Positions 33,089 through 42,120 of a stretch of 64,000 bases of DNA are shown here, in pieces (position 1 is the first letter of the stretch; each line of letters opens with the position of its first letter). The stretch comes from Desulforamulus reducens MI-1 (GTDB lineage Bacteria; Bacillota; Desulfotomaculia; Desulfotomaculales; Desulfotomaculaceae), in assembly GCF_000016165.1 (NCBI RefSeq), contig NC_009253.1, positions 1,646,332 through 1,710,331 on the forward strand. The letters are read 5' to 3'. The notes beneath the pieces are model-generated. The model was given only the letters and a program-made list of their open reading frames with translations, did not search any database and had not been told where the DNA came from. Both the position numbers and the translations under genes were made by a program.

Positions 33089-34635
33089 TGAGTTACAGAA
33101 TTGGTATTGACGTTGGCGGCACCAATACGGATGCCGTAATTTTAGATGAAAACTTAACTCCAGTGGCCAAAACCAAGACACCCACCACAGCAGATGTTTC
33201 CACTGGTATCTATCAGGCCATGTCCATGGTACTGCAACAAGGAGTGGTGGATCGCAGCAAGATCAAATATGCCATGCTTGGCACAACCCATTGCACAAAT
33301 GCTGTGGTAGAACGCAAACGGTTGAATAAAGTGGCAGTCATCCGCCTCGGTTTACCGGCCACCGGTGCCATTAAGCCCTTAACTGGTTGGGCCAGCGACC
33401 TGAGACAAGCCATTGGCAATCAGCAGTTTCTGGTAAGGGGCGGTCACGAATTTGACGGCAGAGAAATATCCCCCCTAGATGGAAAAAGGCTGCGGGAAAT
33501 TGCCCAAGAAATTAAAGGGAAAGCGAACTCCATTGCCATTACCTCGGTTTTTTCACCAGTCACAAATAACCATGAACTGAGGGCGGCGGAAATAATGAAG
33601 GAAGAGTTGGGTGACATTCCGGTATCCCTTTCCCATGAAATAGGCAGCATTGGTCTTTTGGAGCGGGAAAATGCAACGGTGTTAAATGCTTCTTTGGTTG
33701 ATGTTGCCCGGACCACTGCGGATGGTTTTGTATCGGCCCTGCAAAGGGAGGGTATTGATGCCAGAGTTTACTTTGGGCAAAATGATGGAACTTTAATGGC
33801 TGTGGAATATGCCACCCGTTATCCTATCCTCACCATCGCCTGCGGGCCGACAAACAGTATTCGTGGTGCTTCCTATTTGGCCAAGCATAAGAACGCCCTG
33901 GTGGTTGATGTGGGTGGCACCACCACGGATGTTGGGGTGCTGGTGAATGGTTTCCCCCGGGAATCATCCATCGCAGTGGAAATTGGTGGTGTACGCACCA
34001 ATTTCCGTATGCCTGACCTGATTTCCATTGGATTAGGCGGCGGCACCATTGTTCGAAATGATCAAGGCATCACCATTGGTCCCGATAGTGTGGGTTATCG
34101 CATTACCGAGGAAGCTTTGATCTTTGGTGGGCAAGCCCTGACCACCTCGGATGTGGTCACCGCCCTTGGTCTGGCTTCCATGGGAGATGCGGCTAAGGTT
34201 AAAGACCTGCCCAAGGATACACTAAATGAGGCTTACCGAAAGATGGTGGCCATGACTGAAGATGTCATTGACCGCATGAAAACCAGCTCAGATCCCATTC
34301 CAGTTATCCTGGTTGGAGGTGGCAGTATCATCCTGCCCGATCAATTGGCCGGGGCCTCCGAGGTAATACGTCCGGACCATTACGATGTTGCCAATGCCAT
34401 TGGCTCCGCCATTGCCCAGGTAAGTGGGCAGGTGGAAAGGGTTTTCTCCATTGACGAAATGGGTCGGGAGGGTGCCCTGCAAAGGGCCAAGCAAATGGCG
34501 GTAGAAGAAGCCATAAAGGCTGGGGCAGATCCGGACAGCATTGATATTGTTGAAATCGAAGATGTCCCGTTGGCTTATTTGCCGGGCAATGCTACAAAAA
34601 TTAGGGTAAAGGCTGCCGGTAATCTGGTGGTATAG
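33088..34635 (+). CDS. HyuA-like ATP-dependent hydantoinase/oxoprolinase family protein
   Basis: A 515-residue protein with intact ATP-binding motifs: IGIDVGGTNTDAV at the N-terminus, VVDVGGTTTDVGVL near residue 275, and IGLGGGTIV near residue 315. It is about 170 residues shorter than the HyuA encoded at 49946, lacking the C-terminal extension. Family members use ATP to activate and open a cyclic amide (N-methylhydantoin, 5-oxoproline). The start overlaps the DUF917 stop, implying a 1:1 partner. Confidence 0.83.
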   Translation: MSYRIGIDVGGTNTDAVILDENLTPVAKTKTPTTADVSTGIYQAMSMVLQQGVVDRSKIKYAMLGTTHCTNAVVERKRLNKVAVIRLGLPATGAIKPLTGWASDLRQAIGNQQFLVRGGHEFDGREISPLDGKRLREIAQEIKGKANSIAITSVFSPVTNNHELRAAEIMKEELGDIPVSLSHEIGSIGLLERENATVLNASLVDVARTTADGFVSALQREGIDARVYFGQNDGTLMAVEYATRYPILTIACGPTNSIRGASYLAKHKNALVVDVGGTTTDVGVLVNGFPRESSIAVEIGGVRTNFRMPDLISIGLGGGTIVRNDQGITIGPDSVGYRITEEALIFGGQALTTSDVVTALGLASMGDAAKVKDLPKDTLNEAYRKMVAMTEDVIDRMKTSSDPIPVILVGGGSIILPDQLAGASEVIRPDHYDVANAIGSAIAQVSGQVERVFSIDEMGREGALQRAKQMAVEEAIKAGADPDSIDIVEIEDVPLAYLPGNATKIRVKAAGNLVV

Positions 34636-34645
34636 AGGATAGAAG

Positions 34646-35467
34646 ATGAAAAGACCTTTAACCATTGGTTTAATTCAAATGGATTGCGTACTGGGGGATG
34701 TTGCAGCCAATGTGGCTAAGGCCATAGAGAGGATACGGCAAGCTGCGGCAATGGGAGCACAAATTATTTGCCTGCCGGAACTTTGTACCACGGGCTACCG
34801 ACCAGACCTGCTAGAGGATAAACTCTGGGAACTAACGGAACCAGTACCTGGTCCCACCACGGATGTATTTAGCCAGTTAGCTAAGGAACTGGGAATATAC
34901 ATTATTTTGCCCATGAACGAAAAGGGTGCAGTGCCGGGGATGATTCATAATTCCGCTGTCTTTATAGATAAAGATGGAGAAGTACAGGGCGTGTTCCGTA
35001 AGGCCCATGCCTATGCAACCGAACGCTATTACTTTACAGACGGCAACCATTACCCAGTTTTTCAAACAGAGTTTGGTAAGGTGGGGGTTATGATCTGTTA
35101 CGATATGGGTTTCCCTGAAGTGGCAAGAATACTGACCCTGAAGGGGGCCGAAGTGATTTTTGCTCCTTCGGCCTGGCGTCAGGAGGATGAAGACATTTGG
35201 GATATTAACATTGCAGCCCGGGCTCTGGAAAACAGACTCTTTGTGGCAGCGGTAAACAGAGTGGGCAGAGAAGGCGATGTCGTTATGCATGGCAAAAGCA
35301 AGATTGCCAATACCCGGGGAAAAACCCTGGCGGAAGCAGCCCGCTTTGAGGAAGATATTCTTGTGGCTACGGTGGACTTGCATGAACTGATTGCAGGGCG
35401 CAGGGAAACCCCCTATTTGAAGGATCGTAAACCTGCCAGTTATGGTTTGATTACGCAAATAAATTAA
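34646..35467 (+). CDS. nitrilase-superfamily amidohydrolase (N-carbamoyl amino acid hydrolase-like)
   Basis: A 273-residue carbon-nitrogen hydrolase with the complete Glu-Lys-Cys triad: E45 in LPELCTTGY, K119 in VFRKAHAY and C151 in MICYDMGFPE. The family includes beta-ureidopropionase and N-carbamoyl-D-amino acid hydrolase. Placed after a ring-opening enzyme pair, it would cleave the N-carbamoyl product to the amino acid, CO2 and ammonia. That step is inferred from context. The ribosome site GAGGAT is followed by ATG 10 bp after the previous stop. Confidence 0.85.
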   Translation: MKRPLTIGLIQMDCVLGDVAANVAKAIERIRQAAAMGAQIICLPELCTTGYRPDLLEDKLWELTEPVPGPTTDVFSQLAKELGIYIILPMNEKGAVPGMIHNSAVFIDKDGEVQGVFRKAHAYATERYYFTDGNHYPVFQTEFGKVGVMICYDMGFPEVARILTLKGAEVIFAPSAWRQEDEDIWDINIAARALENRLFVAAVNRVGREGDVVMHGKSKIANTRGKTLAEAARFEEDILVATVDLHELIAGRRETPYLKDRKPASYGLITQIN

Positions 35468-35477
35468 GGAGTTTATC

Positions 35478-36416
35478 ATGTTAAAACAGGTATTGGAAAT
35501 TTATGAATTATTGGATAGCTCAATGGTAACCGGGCAGCAAGTGGCAGAGCTGCTCCAATCCCGGGGGGCTGACAAGGTTACAGTGGAACTGGTGCAGGGC
35601 AAAGAAGGATCTACCGATTTTATCCGTATTGATGTGCCAGGTACCAATGGTAAGATAGTAGGGGGAACGGCACCAACTTTGGGAATTATTGGTCGGTTAG
35701 GTGGTATTGGTGCCAGACCCGAGCGAATTGGTCTGGTATCCGATGCCGATGGGGCCATTGCGGCCCTGGCCGTGGCCCTGAAGCTAGCAGAAATGGGGGA
35801 AAAGGGCGATCAACTGCCAGGGGATGTAATTATTACCACCCATATTTGTCCCCATGCCCCAACTCAGCCCCACGACCCCGTACCTTTCATGGGATCACCG
35901 GTGGATATGGAAACCATGAATCGGTACGAAGTGGACCCTGCCATGGATGCCATACTGTCCATTGACACCACCAAGGGTAACAGGGTGATTAACCACCGGG
36001 GCGTTGCTATCTCTCCCACCATCAAAGAGGGCTATATATTACGGGTCAGTGATGATTTATTAAACACCTTACAGATTACCAGCGGCCGCTTACCGGTAAC
36101 CTTCCCGGTGGCCCTGCAGGATATCACTCCCTATGGTAATGGTTTACACCATATCAATAGCATTCTTCAGCCTTCAGTGGTAACCAACTCACCGCTGGTG
36201 GCTGTGGCCATCACCAGTGAAGTAACGGTGCCTGGTTGTGCCACCGGGGCAAGCCATGAAACAGATATTACAGCAGCGGCTAAATTCTCTCTGGAAGTGG
36301 CCAAAGAATACGGTGCCGGACGCTGCCGTTTTTATGACACCGAGGAATTTGCACTTTTGCAAAGGCTGTATGGTTCGTTAGAACAGTTCCAAAGCCTGGG
36401 CCAACAAGATTCGTAA
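35478..36416 (+). CDS. DUF1177 family protein
   Basis: A 312-residue protein of the DUF1177 family, recognised from its glycine-rich core (GGTAPTLGIIGRLGGIGARPERIGLVSDADGAI), TTHICPHAPTQPHDPV and a late ATGASHETDI segment. Several conserved His and Asp residues (THICPH, SDADGA, SHETD) look like a metal site, and the general fold resembles zinc peptidases. No function is established that I can name. It is the last gene of the operon, 10 bp after the amidohydrolase, and so probably acts on the same substrate. Confidence 0.72.
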   Translation: MLKQVLEIYELLDSSMVTGQQVAELLQSRGADKVTVELVQGKEGSTDFIRIDVPGTNGKIVGGTAPTLGIIGRLGGIGARPERIGLVSDADGAIAALAVALKLAEMGEKGDQLPGDVIITTHICPHAPTQPHDPVPFMGSPVDMETMNRYEVDPAMDAILSIDTTKGNRVINHRGVAISPTIKEGYILRVSDDLLNTLQITSGRLPVTFPVALQDITPYGNGLHHINSILQPSVVTNSPLVAVAITSEVTVPGCATGASHETDITAAAKFSLEVAKEYGAGRCRFYDTEEFALLQRLYGSLEQFQSLGQQDS

Positions 36417-36740
36417 AATTAAAAGGTATTAAGCAAAAAACAGGACCCTAGAAGGATATTCTCCGGGCCTGTTTTTTGCTTTTTATAAAGAAAGAAAAGA
36501 TAATATAGAATTTTTTACCTAAATAAAAGGGTGTGATAATAACTATAAAGAATCACTAGTGTTGCATAAAAAAATTTGTTTTGTCAAGTACTCAACTTTC
36601 CCAGAAGAAAAAAGCCCATTATCCTAGGTATAACCTAGCATAGGCCGGTTTAACTACTAATATTGACAACTTAGGCTACGCTTGCAACAGTGGGTAAAAG
36701 ACTTTTCCTTATATATGTAGGTAATTGCTGTAACCATTTC
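36417..36740. other. gap between the ureide-type operon and the transposase fragment
   Basis: It holds the operon terminator at its left end. The rest is A+T-rich and without ORFs. Around 36585-36605 is CAAGTACTCAACTTTCCC, which could be an old insertion-sequence end, but I could not find a matching inverted copy on the other side of the transposase fragment. Confidence 0.35.
36432..36480 (+). terminator. intrinsic terminator of the ureide-type operon
   Basis: AGCAAAAAACAGG-CCC pairs with GGG-CCTGTTTTTTGCT around a 16-base loop (one bulged A). The T run of the right arm serves as U tract. The matching A run makes it bidirectional. Confidence 0.8.
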
Positions 36741-37181
36741 TCAACTTTTTCGGCAACAGTTCTTGATTGGAGGCTCTACCGTATCTCCCTTTACGATGGA
36801 GTCAATTATAGTTAACAATTGGGTAAGGGCCGTTTGATAATCAACTTCCTTTACCTCATCGCACAATAAAAAGAAGAGTTCCCCTAGTGACTTAGGGTCT
36901 GTATTATGCCGTGATTCCCAAGATAAAACAATATACCGAATAAAAATAATGCTGGTGTGGGCTACCATCATATCATATGAACGGCCTTGAAACTCTTTAG
37001 ACAACTGCAAGTGAGATTTTGCAACCTTGAAAAAGGTTTCTATATCCCAGTGCATCCCATAAAGACGTACAATCTCCTCATTTGATAATGTACTATCAGT
37101 GCTGAGCAAAGCTAACCATTGACGGTCTTGATGTTTATTTCTTACAAACACGATTTTAGCCCTTGTTCCTTCGCAAAAGGG
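36741..37181 (-). pseudogene. C-terminal fragment of an IS4-type transposase
   Basis: The segment LLSTDSTLSNEEIVRLYGMHWDIETFFK, with its DDE-region Glu in the W-x-IE-x-FF motif and the following KEFQGRSYD, is the C-terminal catalytic part of an IS4-family (IS1182/IS231-like) transposase. The N-terminal two thirds, with the two Asp residues, are missing: upstream on the minus strand the frame closes at 37184. No flanking inverted repeats were found. It is an inactive insertion-sequence scar. Confidence 0.8.
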
Positions 37182-37533
37182 TTACCTTTCAGTGCAAAAA
37201 CTATATTTTCGAAATTTAAACAGAGCTTTGAAAAATTCTAAGTCCTTAGAACCAGGAATTACGCGGTATTAAAGGCGCCTACCGAAGTCGGTTACAATTA
37301 CCACCCGATTATCAAGGGGACTGGCTGTGTACCAGTCCCTAGAGCTAATCATAAGTAAGTTTACGACCTATTATCTCCTCAGCTTTTTCCCTGGAAATTT
37401 GGTTCCACACAGGGGATCTAAATCCAAAGGTATCGTCGATTTTAAATTTTACAAAATTAAAAATTTCAGATATTACTACATCTATTTCAATACGTGTTAA
37501 TACGTGTTGGAATAGATTTAAGAGGTGAGGTAA
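37182..37533. other. relic DNA between the transposase scar and hicA
   Basis: No supported gene. It is mostly degenerate sequence, perhaps old insertion-sequence flank, up to about 37470. The 38-bp palindrome described separately follows. Confidence 0.35.
37480..37517. promoter_or_regulatory. 38-bp inverted repeat, probable HicB operator
   Basis: The left arm ATCTATTTCAATACG and right arm CGTGTTGGAATAGAT are complementary at 13 of 15 positions around an 8-base centre. A direct repeat AATACGTGTT is nested inside. It ends 16 bp before the hicA start, where the RHH domain of HicB antitoxins normally binds to autoregulate. Confidence 0.6.
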
Positions 37534-37712
37534 ATGAAGCGACGAGATATAGACAAAAAACTAAAAGCCGCTGGTTGGGAAATAACACCTGGCAAAAGGC
37601 ACGATATGGCTAAGCACCCTGAGAAGCCCGGAATAAAAATTCCCCTCCCGAGACCAAGGAAATAAACGAATACACGGCACAAGGCATACTAGAACAGGCT
37701 GGGCTGAAATAG
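37534..37712 (+). pseudogene. hicA: hicA toxin gene with a -1 frameshift
   Basis: The first 41 codons (MKRRDIDKKLKAAGWE, then GKRHDMAKHPEKPGIKIPLP) are a HicA mRNA interferase, including the catalytic His in KRHDM. The frame then reaches a TAA at 37663. One base back, the expected C-terminus EINEYTAQGILEQAGLK reads through to a TAG at 37710. Adding one A in the CCAAGG run near 37656 would restore a normal HicA of about 59 residues. The toxin is either dead or made only by frameshifting. AGAGGTGAGG precedes the ATG, and intact hicB follows. Confidence 0.85.
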
Positions 37713-37741
37713 CCCCACCACAAAAGAAAGGTGGTTTTAAA

Positions 37742-38131
37742 ATGAAATACGTTTACCCTGCGGTATTTACTCCTCTTTCCTCTGGCGAATATAATGTTCG
37801 CATCCCTGACTTACCTGGATGTATTACCTGCAGAAAAGATTTAGCAGATGCTATTGAAATGGCCGAAGATGCCGCCGCAATGTGGTTATGCGATGCGGAA
37901 GATAATCAAGAATCAATTTCCGCCCCATCTGAAAAACTAAATGTAGCACATCCACAGTTTGTTAATTTTGTCATCGCTGATACCGATAAATACAGGCAAG
38001 AAAACGATAACCGAGCAGTAAAGAAAACGTTAACTATTCCAAACTGGCTAAACTCTAAAGCCGAAAAAGCCGGTGTTAACTTCTCCCAGACTCTTCAAGC
38101 CGCATTAAAGCAGCAACTCGGTATAGATTGA
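37742..38131 (+). CDS. hicB: HicB family antitoxin
   Basis: A 129-residue antitoxin. Residues about 1-55 form the RNase H-like HicB domain (YPAVFTPLSSGEYNVRIPDLPGC, then DAIEMAEDAAAMWL). The C-terminus (VKKTLTIPNWLNSKAEKAGVNFSQTLQAAL) is a ribbon-helix-helix DNA-binding domain. It neutralises HicA and represses the operon from the palindrome upstream. With hicA frameshifted it may survive as an orphan repressor or as protection against related toxins. AGAAAGGTGG precedes the ATG. Confidence 0.88.
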   Translation: MKYVYPAVFTPLSSGEYNVRIPDLPGCITCRKDLADAIEMAEDAAAMWLCDAEDNQESISAPSEKLNVAHPQFVNFVIADTDKYRQENDNRAVKKTLTIPNWLNSKAEKAGVNFSQTLQAALKQQLGID

Positions 38132-38737
38132 TATCCACATAGCAGCCCTAAACGGCTGCTTTTTATTTTAGTAAAACTAAAACCGCCATTCGTTGGCGGC
38201 TAATATGATAATTTCTGACATAAATATAGGAGGGTCAAGGGGACTAAAATCCGGATGCTACAGGTAAGAGTATATTTTTGGGGTTTGTTTAGTTTTTTAT
38301 AAAAACAGACAAAAAATATAACCGCCTACGTAAGAATAGCAGAAAAGGAACTAATGCTAATTCCGGTGGGTAGGAAAATCTCGTGGGTAAAGAAAAATGA
38401 CAAACAAATAATAAAAATCCTTATCTACTTTAAAAACCGAAGTAGAAAATGGGCTTTTATTTTCTGAAGATAGAATAATTTGGCATTAATTTTTATGGTC
38501 GTTATTGGAAACAGATAAAAGGTATTTTTAGCCAAAAACCTTTGTTAACTTTATCAGGCTATTTTATGGTAAACTAATTTAAAATACAAGAATGATAAGG
38601 TTTGGGCGGTGCTCTTTCATATCTTCCAATTGCTTTGAAGCTGCGAATAACAAGATAAATTGAAACCGTTCTGATGGTTGTGTTATTGATGTGAATTGCT
38701 AAATGATTCAAAAGGCAACCCATTGGAGGGCAAAAAT
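38132..38737. other. 600-bp non-coding region after hicB
   Basis: It starts with the hicB terminator (38141) and a second small hairpin, CCGCCA/TGGCGG (38183-38199). The rest is A+T-rich without a credible ORF. A stretch around 38330-38400 (CGCCTACGTAAG, then CCGGTGGGTAGG) is richer in G+C, but I recognise no RNA class in it. I looked for a c-di-GMP riboswitch before the downstream cyclase gene and saw none. Confidence 0.4.
38141..38165 (+). terminator. intrinsic terminator of hicAB
   Basis: A 7-bp stem AGCAGCC/GGCTGCT with a six-base loop is followed by TTTTATTTTA. Confidence 0.78.
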
Positions 38738-41653
38738 TTGACACTAAGTAAAAAGACAAAACTTATTATCTATATGACATTTATAATCTTTATCATCGTA
38801 ATATTTGGCACTTCAGAATTTATTGTGCGTAAAAATCTCAGTGAACTGGAAGAAAAAGTAGTTAATCAGAATATTGAACGGGTTCGAAATGTTTTATCAG
38901 AAGATATTTCTAGTTTAAACAAATTAGCTATGGACTGGGCTTCCTGGGATGATACCTACTCCTTTATACAGGATGCCAATAAAGCATATATTCAGTCAAA
39001 TCTTGACGATACAACCTTTATTGATCAAAGGCTTAACATTGTACTTTTTATTAACTCTTCAGGTCGTATCGTTTACGGTAAGGGATTTGATTTAGAAGAT
39101 GATAAGGAAGTATCTGTTCCAAACAGTATCAAGCAGTATGTAAGTGCCAATAGTCTTCTTACGCGCCACTCTACTATTGAGAATGGTATATCAGGAGTTA
39201 TACTTTTACCCGAAGGCCCCATGCTTATTTCCTCGCGTCCAATTTTAACTACTAAAAATAAAGGTCCCATCCGAGGCATGTTGCTTATGGGACGCTACCT
39301 AGATACAAAACAAATTAAACATTTATCTCAAATAGTTGATCTGTCACTTACAATACGAGACATAAAACCTACGGAGATGCCACCTGATTTTCAAGAGGTA
39401 CTTCCTTTGTTAAAAGAAAACCCTGTTTTTGTTAGCCCGCTAAACTCAGACTTTATTGCTGGTTACACTCTGCTGAATGATGTCTTTGGTAAACCAAGTC
39501 TTATGTTAAAAGTAAGCATGCCAAGGGAAAACTATCGGACAGGCCAGGAAGCTATGTTTTATGTGTTGATATTACTTGTGGTTACTGGTTTTCTAGTTAG
39601 CAGGTTCATTCAGCATGTTTTAGACAAGGTAATCCTCTCCCGACTCACTAAGCTCAGTGTCAGTGTTGATAGTATCGGGGAAAATGGCAATCTTTCTGGC
39701 AGGGTACCTATGATGAAGGGTCAGGATGAATTTTCTAATCTAGCCGATAACATTAATGGGATGTTGGCAGCATTGGAGCAATCCCACAAGAGTGCAAAGC
39801 GTTATCGTAAGCTGGTGAATAAAATGTCTACTGCTCACCAGCAACTTCAGAATATTATAGAATTTTTGCCTGACGCAACCTTTGTTATCGATAATGACAA
39901 AAAAGTAATAGCTTGGAATTTGGCTATAGAAAAGATAACAGGAATAAACAAGAAGGATATTATCGGGAAAGGTGATTATGCCTATTCAGTACCTCTTTAT
40001 GGCAAGCAGATACCAATGCTGATTGATCTTATTGGTTCCGAGGACAGGGAAGCAGAAGGAAAATACGAATACGTAAAAAGAAAAGGAAATACCATGTTTG
40101 CTGAAGTCTTTGCTCCATCTTTCTTTGGGGGTAAAGGAGCCTTTCTTTGGGGGACTGCTTCACCACTTTACGACACTAAAGGGAATTTGGTTGGTGCTAT
40201 AGAATCAATCCGAGATATTACTGAACGCAAGAAGATAGAAAAGGAATTAAATTTACAAAAGGCCTATTTTGAGCAGCTTTTTAAGAATTCACCGGCAGGG
40301 ATTGTTATGCTGGACAACTCGGATAGGATTGTGAAGATCAATAGAGGATTTGAAAAACTTTTTCAGTATTCAATAAGTGAAGTAAAGGGTTGTTATATAA
40401 ATCAAGTTATTATTCCAGAAAAACTCCTTGAAGAAGCATCCATTTTATCTAATGTTGTACTGACAGGGGAAATTTGTCAAAAAGAGACAATTAGAAAGCG
40501 CAAAGATGGTAGCCTGGTAGATGTTCATATACTTGGCTACCCTATTCTAGTTAATAATCAACAAGTTGGAATATATATTATATATACTGATATAACTGAG
40601 CGTAAGCAAGATGAAAAACGATTAAAACATATAAGTTTGCATGATGCTCTCACTGGGCTGTATAACCGTGCTTATTTTGAACAAGAAATGACTCGCCTGG
40701 AGAAGGGGCGTAATAATTCGGTGGGGATCATTATGTGTGATGTGGATGGCCTTAAACTCGTAAACGATACCCTTGGTCACAATCGTGGTGATGAGTTGCT
40801 GTTGGCAGCAACGGATGTAATTCGTGGATCTTTCCGCCAAAGCGATATGGTGGCTAGGATTGGGGGCGATGAATTTGCCATACTTCTCACAAACAGCGAC
40901 AGTACGGAAGTAGAAAGAGCTGCCCAGAGAATTAAAGATGCCATCGCAAAGTACAACAAGGGAAACCCGAAATTGCCCCTGAATATATCCATAGGCTTTG
41001 CTGTCAGCAATGATTTATCTTTACGAATGTGGGACCTTTTCAGGGAAGCAGATAACAACATGTACCGGGAAAAACTTTATCACAGCCAAAGTGCCAGAAG
41101 CACCATTGTACAGACTCTGATGAAGGCTTTAGAAGCAAGGGATTTTATTACCGAGGGTCATGCTGATCGCTTACAAGACCTAGTGGTAAGAGTAGCTAGG
41201 GCCATAGGGCTGTCCGAGAACAAAGTAACTGACTTGCGTTTGCTTGCCAAGTTCCATGATATTGGCAAGGTGGGCATACCAGACCGTATTTTATTTAGCG
41301 AGGGCCCCCTAACCCCGGAGGAATTTATTGAAATGCAGCGTCATTGTGAGATAGGCTACCGTATTGCCCAGTCTGCTCCTGACCTTATCCCGATTGCTGA
41401 CTGGATTCTCAAACACCATGAGTGGTGGAATGGAAAGGGTTACCCCTTTGGCCTTAAGGAAAAAGAGATTCCCCTGGAGTGCCGTATTTTAACCATTGCC
41501 GATGCATATGATGCCATGACCAGTGAACGTCCTTACCGGAAGGCTATGTCCCATGAGGAAGCGGTGGTTGAACTCAGAAAATTCGCTGGTGTTCAGTTTG
41601 ACCCTCAACTGGTAGGTAAGTTTATAGAGGTATTTAATACCAAAAAGACATAG
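38738..41653 (+). CDS. membrane CHASE4-HAMP-PAS-PAS-GGDEF-HD-GYP cyclic-di-GMP enzyme
   Basis: A 971-residue bifunctional protein. TM1 is at about residues 8-28, followed by an extracellular CHASE4-like domain to about 270 with the MDWASWDDTY motif, TM2, HAMP (about 300-355), PAS (about 375-505) and PAS (about 510-630). GGDEF follows with an intact active site (about 709) and an RQSD inhibitory site five residues before it. The HD-GYP domain has HD at about 840 (KFHDIGKVGIP) and GYP at about 900. It can in principle both make and break cyclic di-GMP in response to an outside signal. The TTG start has GGAGGG eight bases upstream. Confidence 0.9.
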   Translation: MTLSKKTKLIIYMTFIIFIIVIFGTSEFIVRKNLSELEEKVVNQNIERVRNVLSEDISSLNKLAMDWASWDDTYSFIQDANKAYIQSNLDDTTFIDQRLNIVLFINSSGRIVYGKGFDLEDDKEVSVPNSIKQYVSANSLLTRHSTIENGISGVILLPEGPMLISSRPILTTKNKGPIRGMLLMGRYLDTKQIKHLSQIVDLSLTIRDIKPTEMPPDFQEVLPLLKENPVFVSPLNSDFIAGYTLLNDVFGKPSLMLKVSMPRENYRTGQEAMFYVLILLVVTGFLVSRFIQHVLDKVILSRLTKLSVSVDSIGENGNLSGRVPMMKGQDEFSNLADNINGMLAALEQSHKSAKRYRKLVNKMSTAHQQLQNIIEFLPDATFVIDNDKKVIAWNLAIEKITGINKKDIIGKGDYAYSVPLYGKQIPMLIDLIGSEDREAEGKYEYVKRKGNTMFAEVFAPSFFGGKGAFLWGTASPLYDTKGNLVGAIESIRDITERKKIEKELNLQKAYFEQLFKNSPAGIVMLDNSDRIVKINRGFEKLFQYSISEVKGCYINQVIIPEKLLEEASILSNVVLTGEICQKETIRKRKDGSLVDVHILGYPILVNNQQVGIYIIYTDITERKQDEKRLKHISLHDALTGLYNRAYFEQEMTRLEKGRNNSVGIIMCDVDGLKLVNDTLGHNRGDELLLAATDVIRGSFRQSDMVARIGGDEFAILLTNSDSTEVERAAQRIKDAIAKYNKGNPKLPLNISIGFAVSNDLSLRMWDLFREADNNMYREKLYHSQSARSTIVQTLMKALEARDFITEGHADRLQDLVVRVARAIGLSENKVTDLRLLAKFHDIGKVGIPDRILFSEGPLTPEEFIEMQRHCEIGYRIAQSAPDLIPIADWILKHHEWWNGKGYPFGLKEKEIPLECRILTIADAYDAMTSERPYRKAMSHEEAVVELRKFAGVQFDPQLVGKFIEVFNTKKT

Positions 41654-41755
41654 TGTTAGCTTAATTTAAAACAGCACCAATGGCACTAACAGTAATGTTA
41701 GTGCCAAAGCATTTATACCGGAAGTTTATGGCTAAACGAATATTATCGGTTTTTT

Positions 41756-42120
41756 TTAAACCTCGGCAACAATATTACCTGTTTCCGATATGTCGTAATT
41801 ACCTAATCCGCCAAGTTCCTTTTTGAATTCCTGGGATTGTATGATTTCAATAGCTGCCTGTATATAAGGTTTGTTGAGATCTTCCTTCCTTATTACAAGT
41901 TCGTATCGTTCCCTTTGCAAAGGGATAAAATCAACTTCCCTGACCTGCATGGATACCTTCTCATTTCCCATACCAACATCTGCATCTCCCCGGGCAACGG
42001 TACTGGCAATGGCGAGATGAGATAGTTCTTCCACCTCATAACCCTTGATTAAACGTCTATCTATGCCTAACAGGCGAAGTTTTTCATCAAGCAGAACCCT
42101 GGTACCGCTACCCAGTTCGT
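41756..42120 (-). pseudogene. C-terminal fragment of a regulator with a periplasmic-binding-protein-like domain
   Basis: Read on the minus strand from 42120, the frame begins ELGSGTRVLLDEKLRLLGI and runs through HLAIASTVARGDADVGMG to a stop at 41756. This is the end of the PBP-like domain (PF12727) of helix-turn-helix regulators related to molybdate/tungstate sensing. The DNA-binding half and a start codon are missing. At 42120 it abuts a fragment of a plus-strand gene. The GTG at 42034 opens a shorter frame but is not a real start. Confidence 0.75.

Noticed and set aside
34877-35479. 200-codon minus-strand open frame opposite the amidohydrolase gene
   Set aside because: It is a shadow of the amidohydrolase, which has intact catalytic residues. 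It has no ribosome site or family resemblance.
36585-37480. Complete insertion sequence around the transposase fragment
   Set aside because: No matching terminal inverted repeats or target duplication could be found, and two thirds of the transposase are gone.
38200-38737. Cyclic-di-GMP riboswitch before the GGDEF/HD-GYP gene
   Set aside because: Searched by eye for the GEMM core and its tetraloop pattern. The region lacks both.
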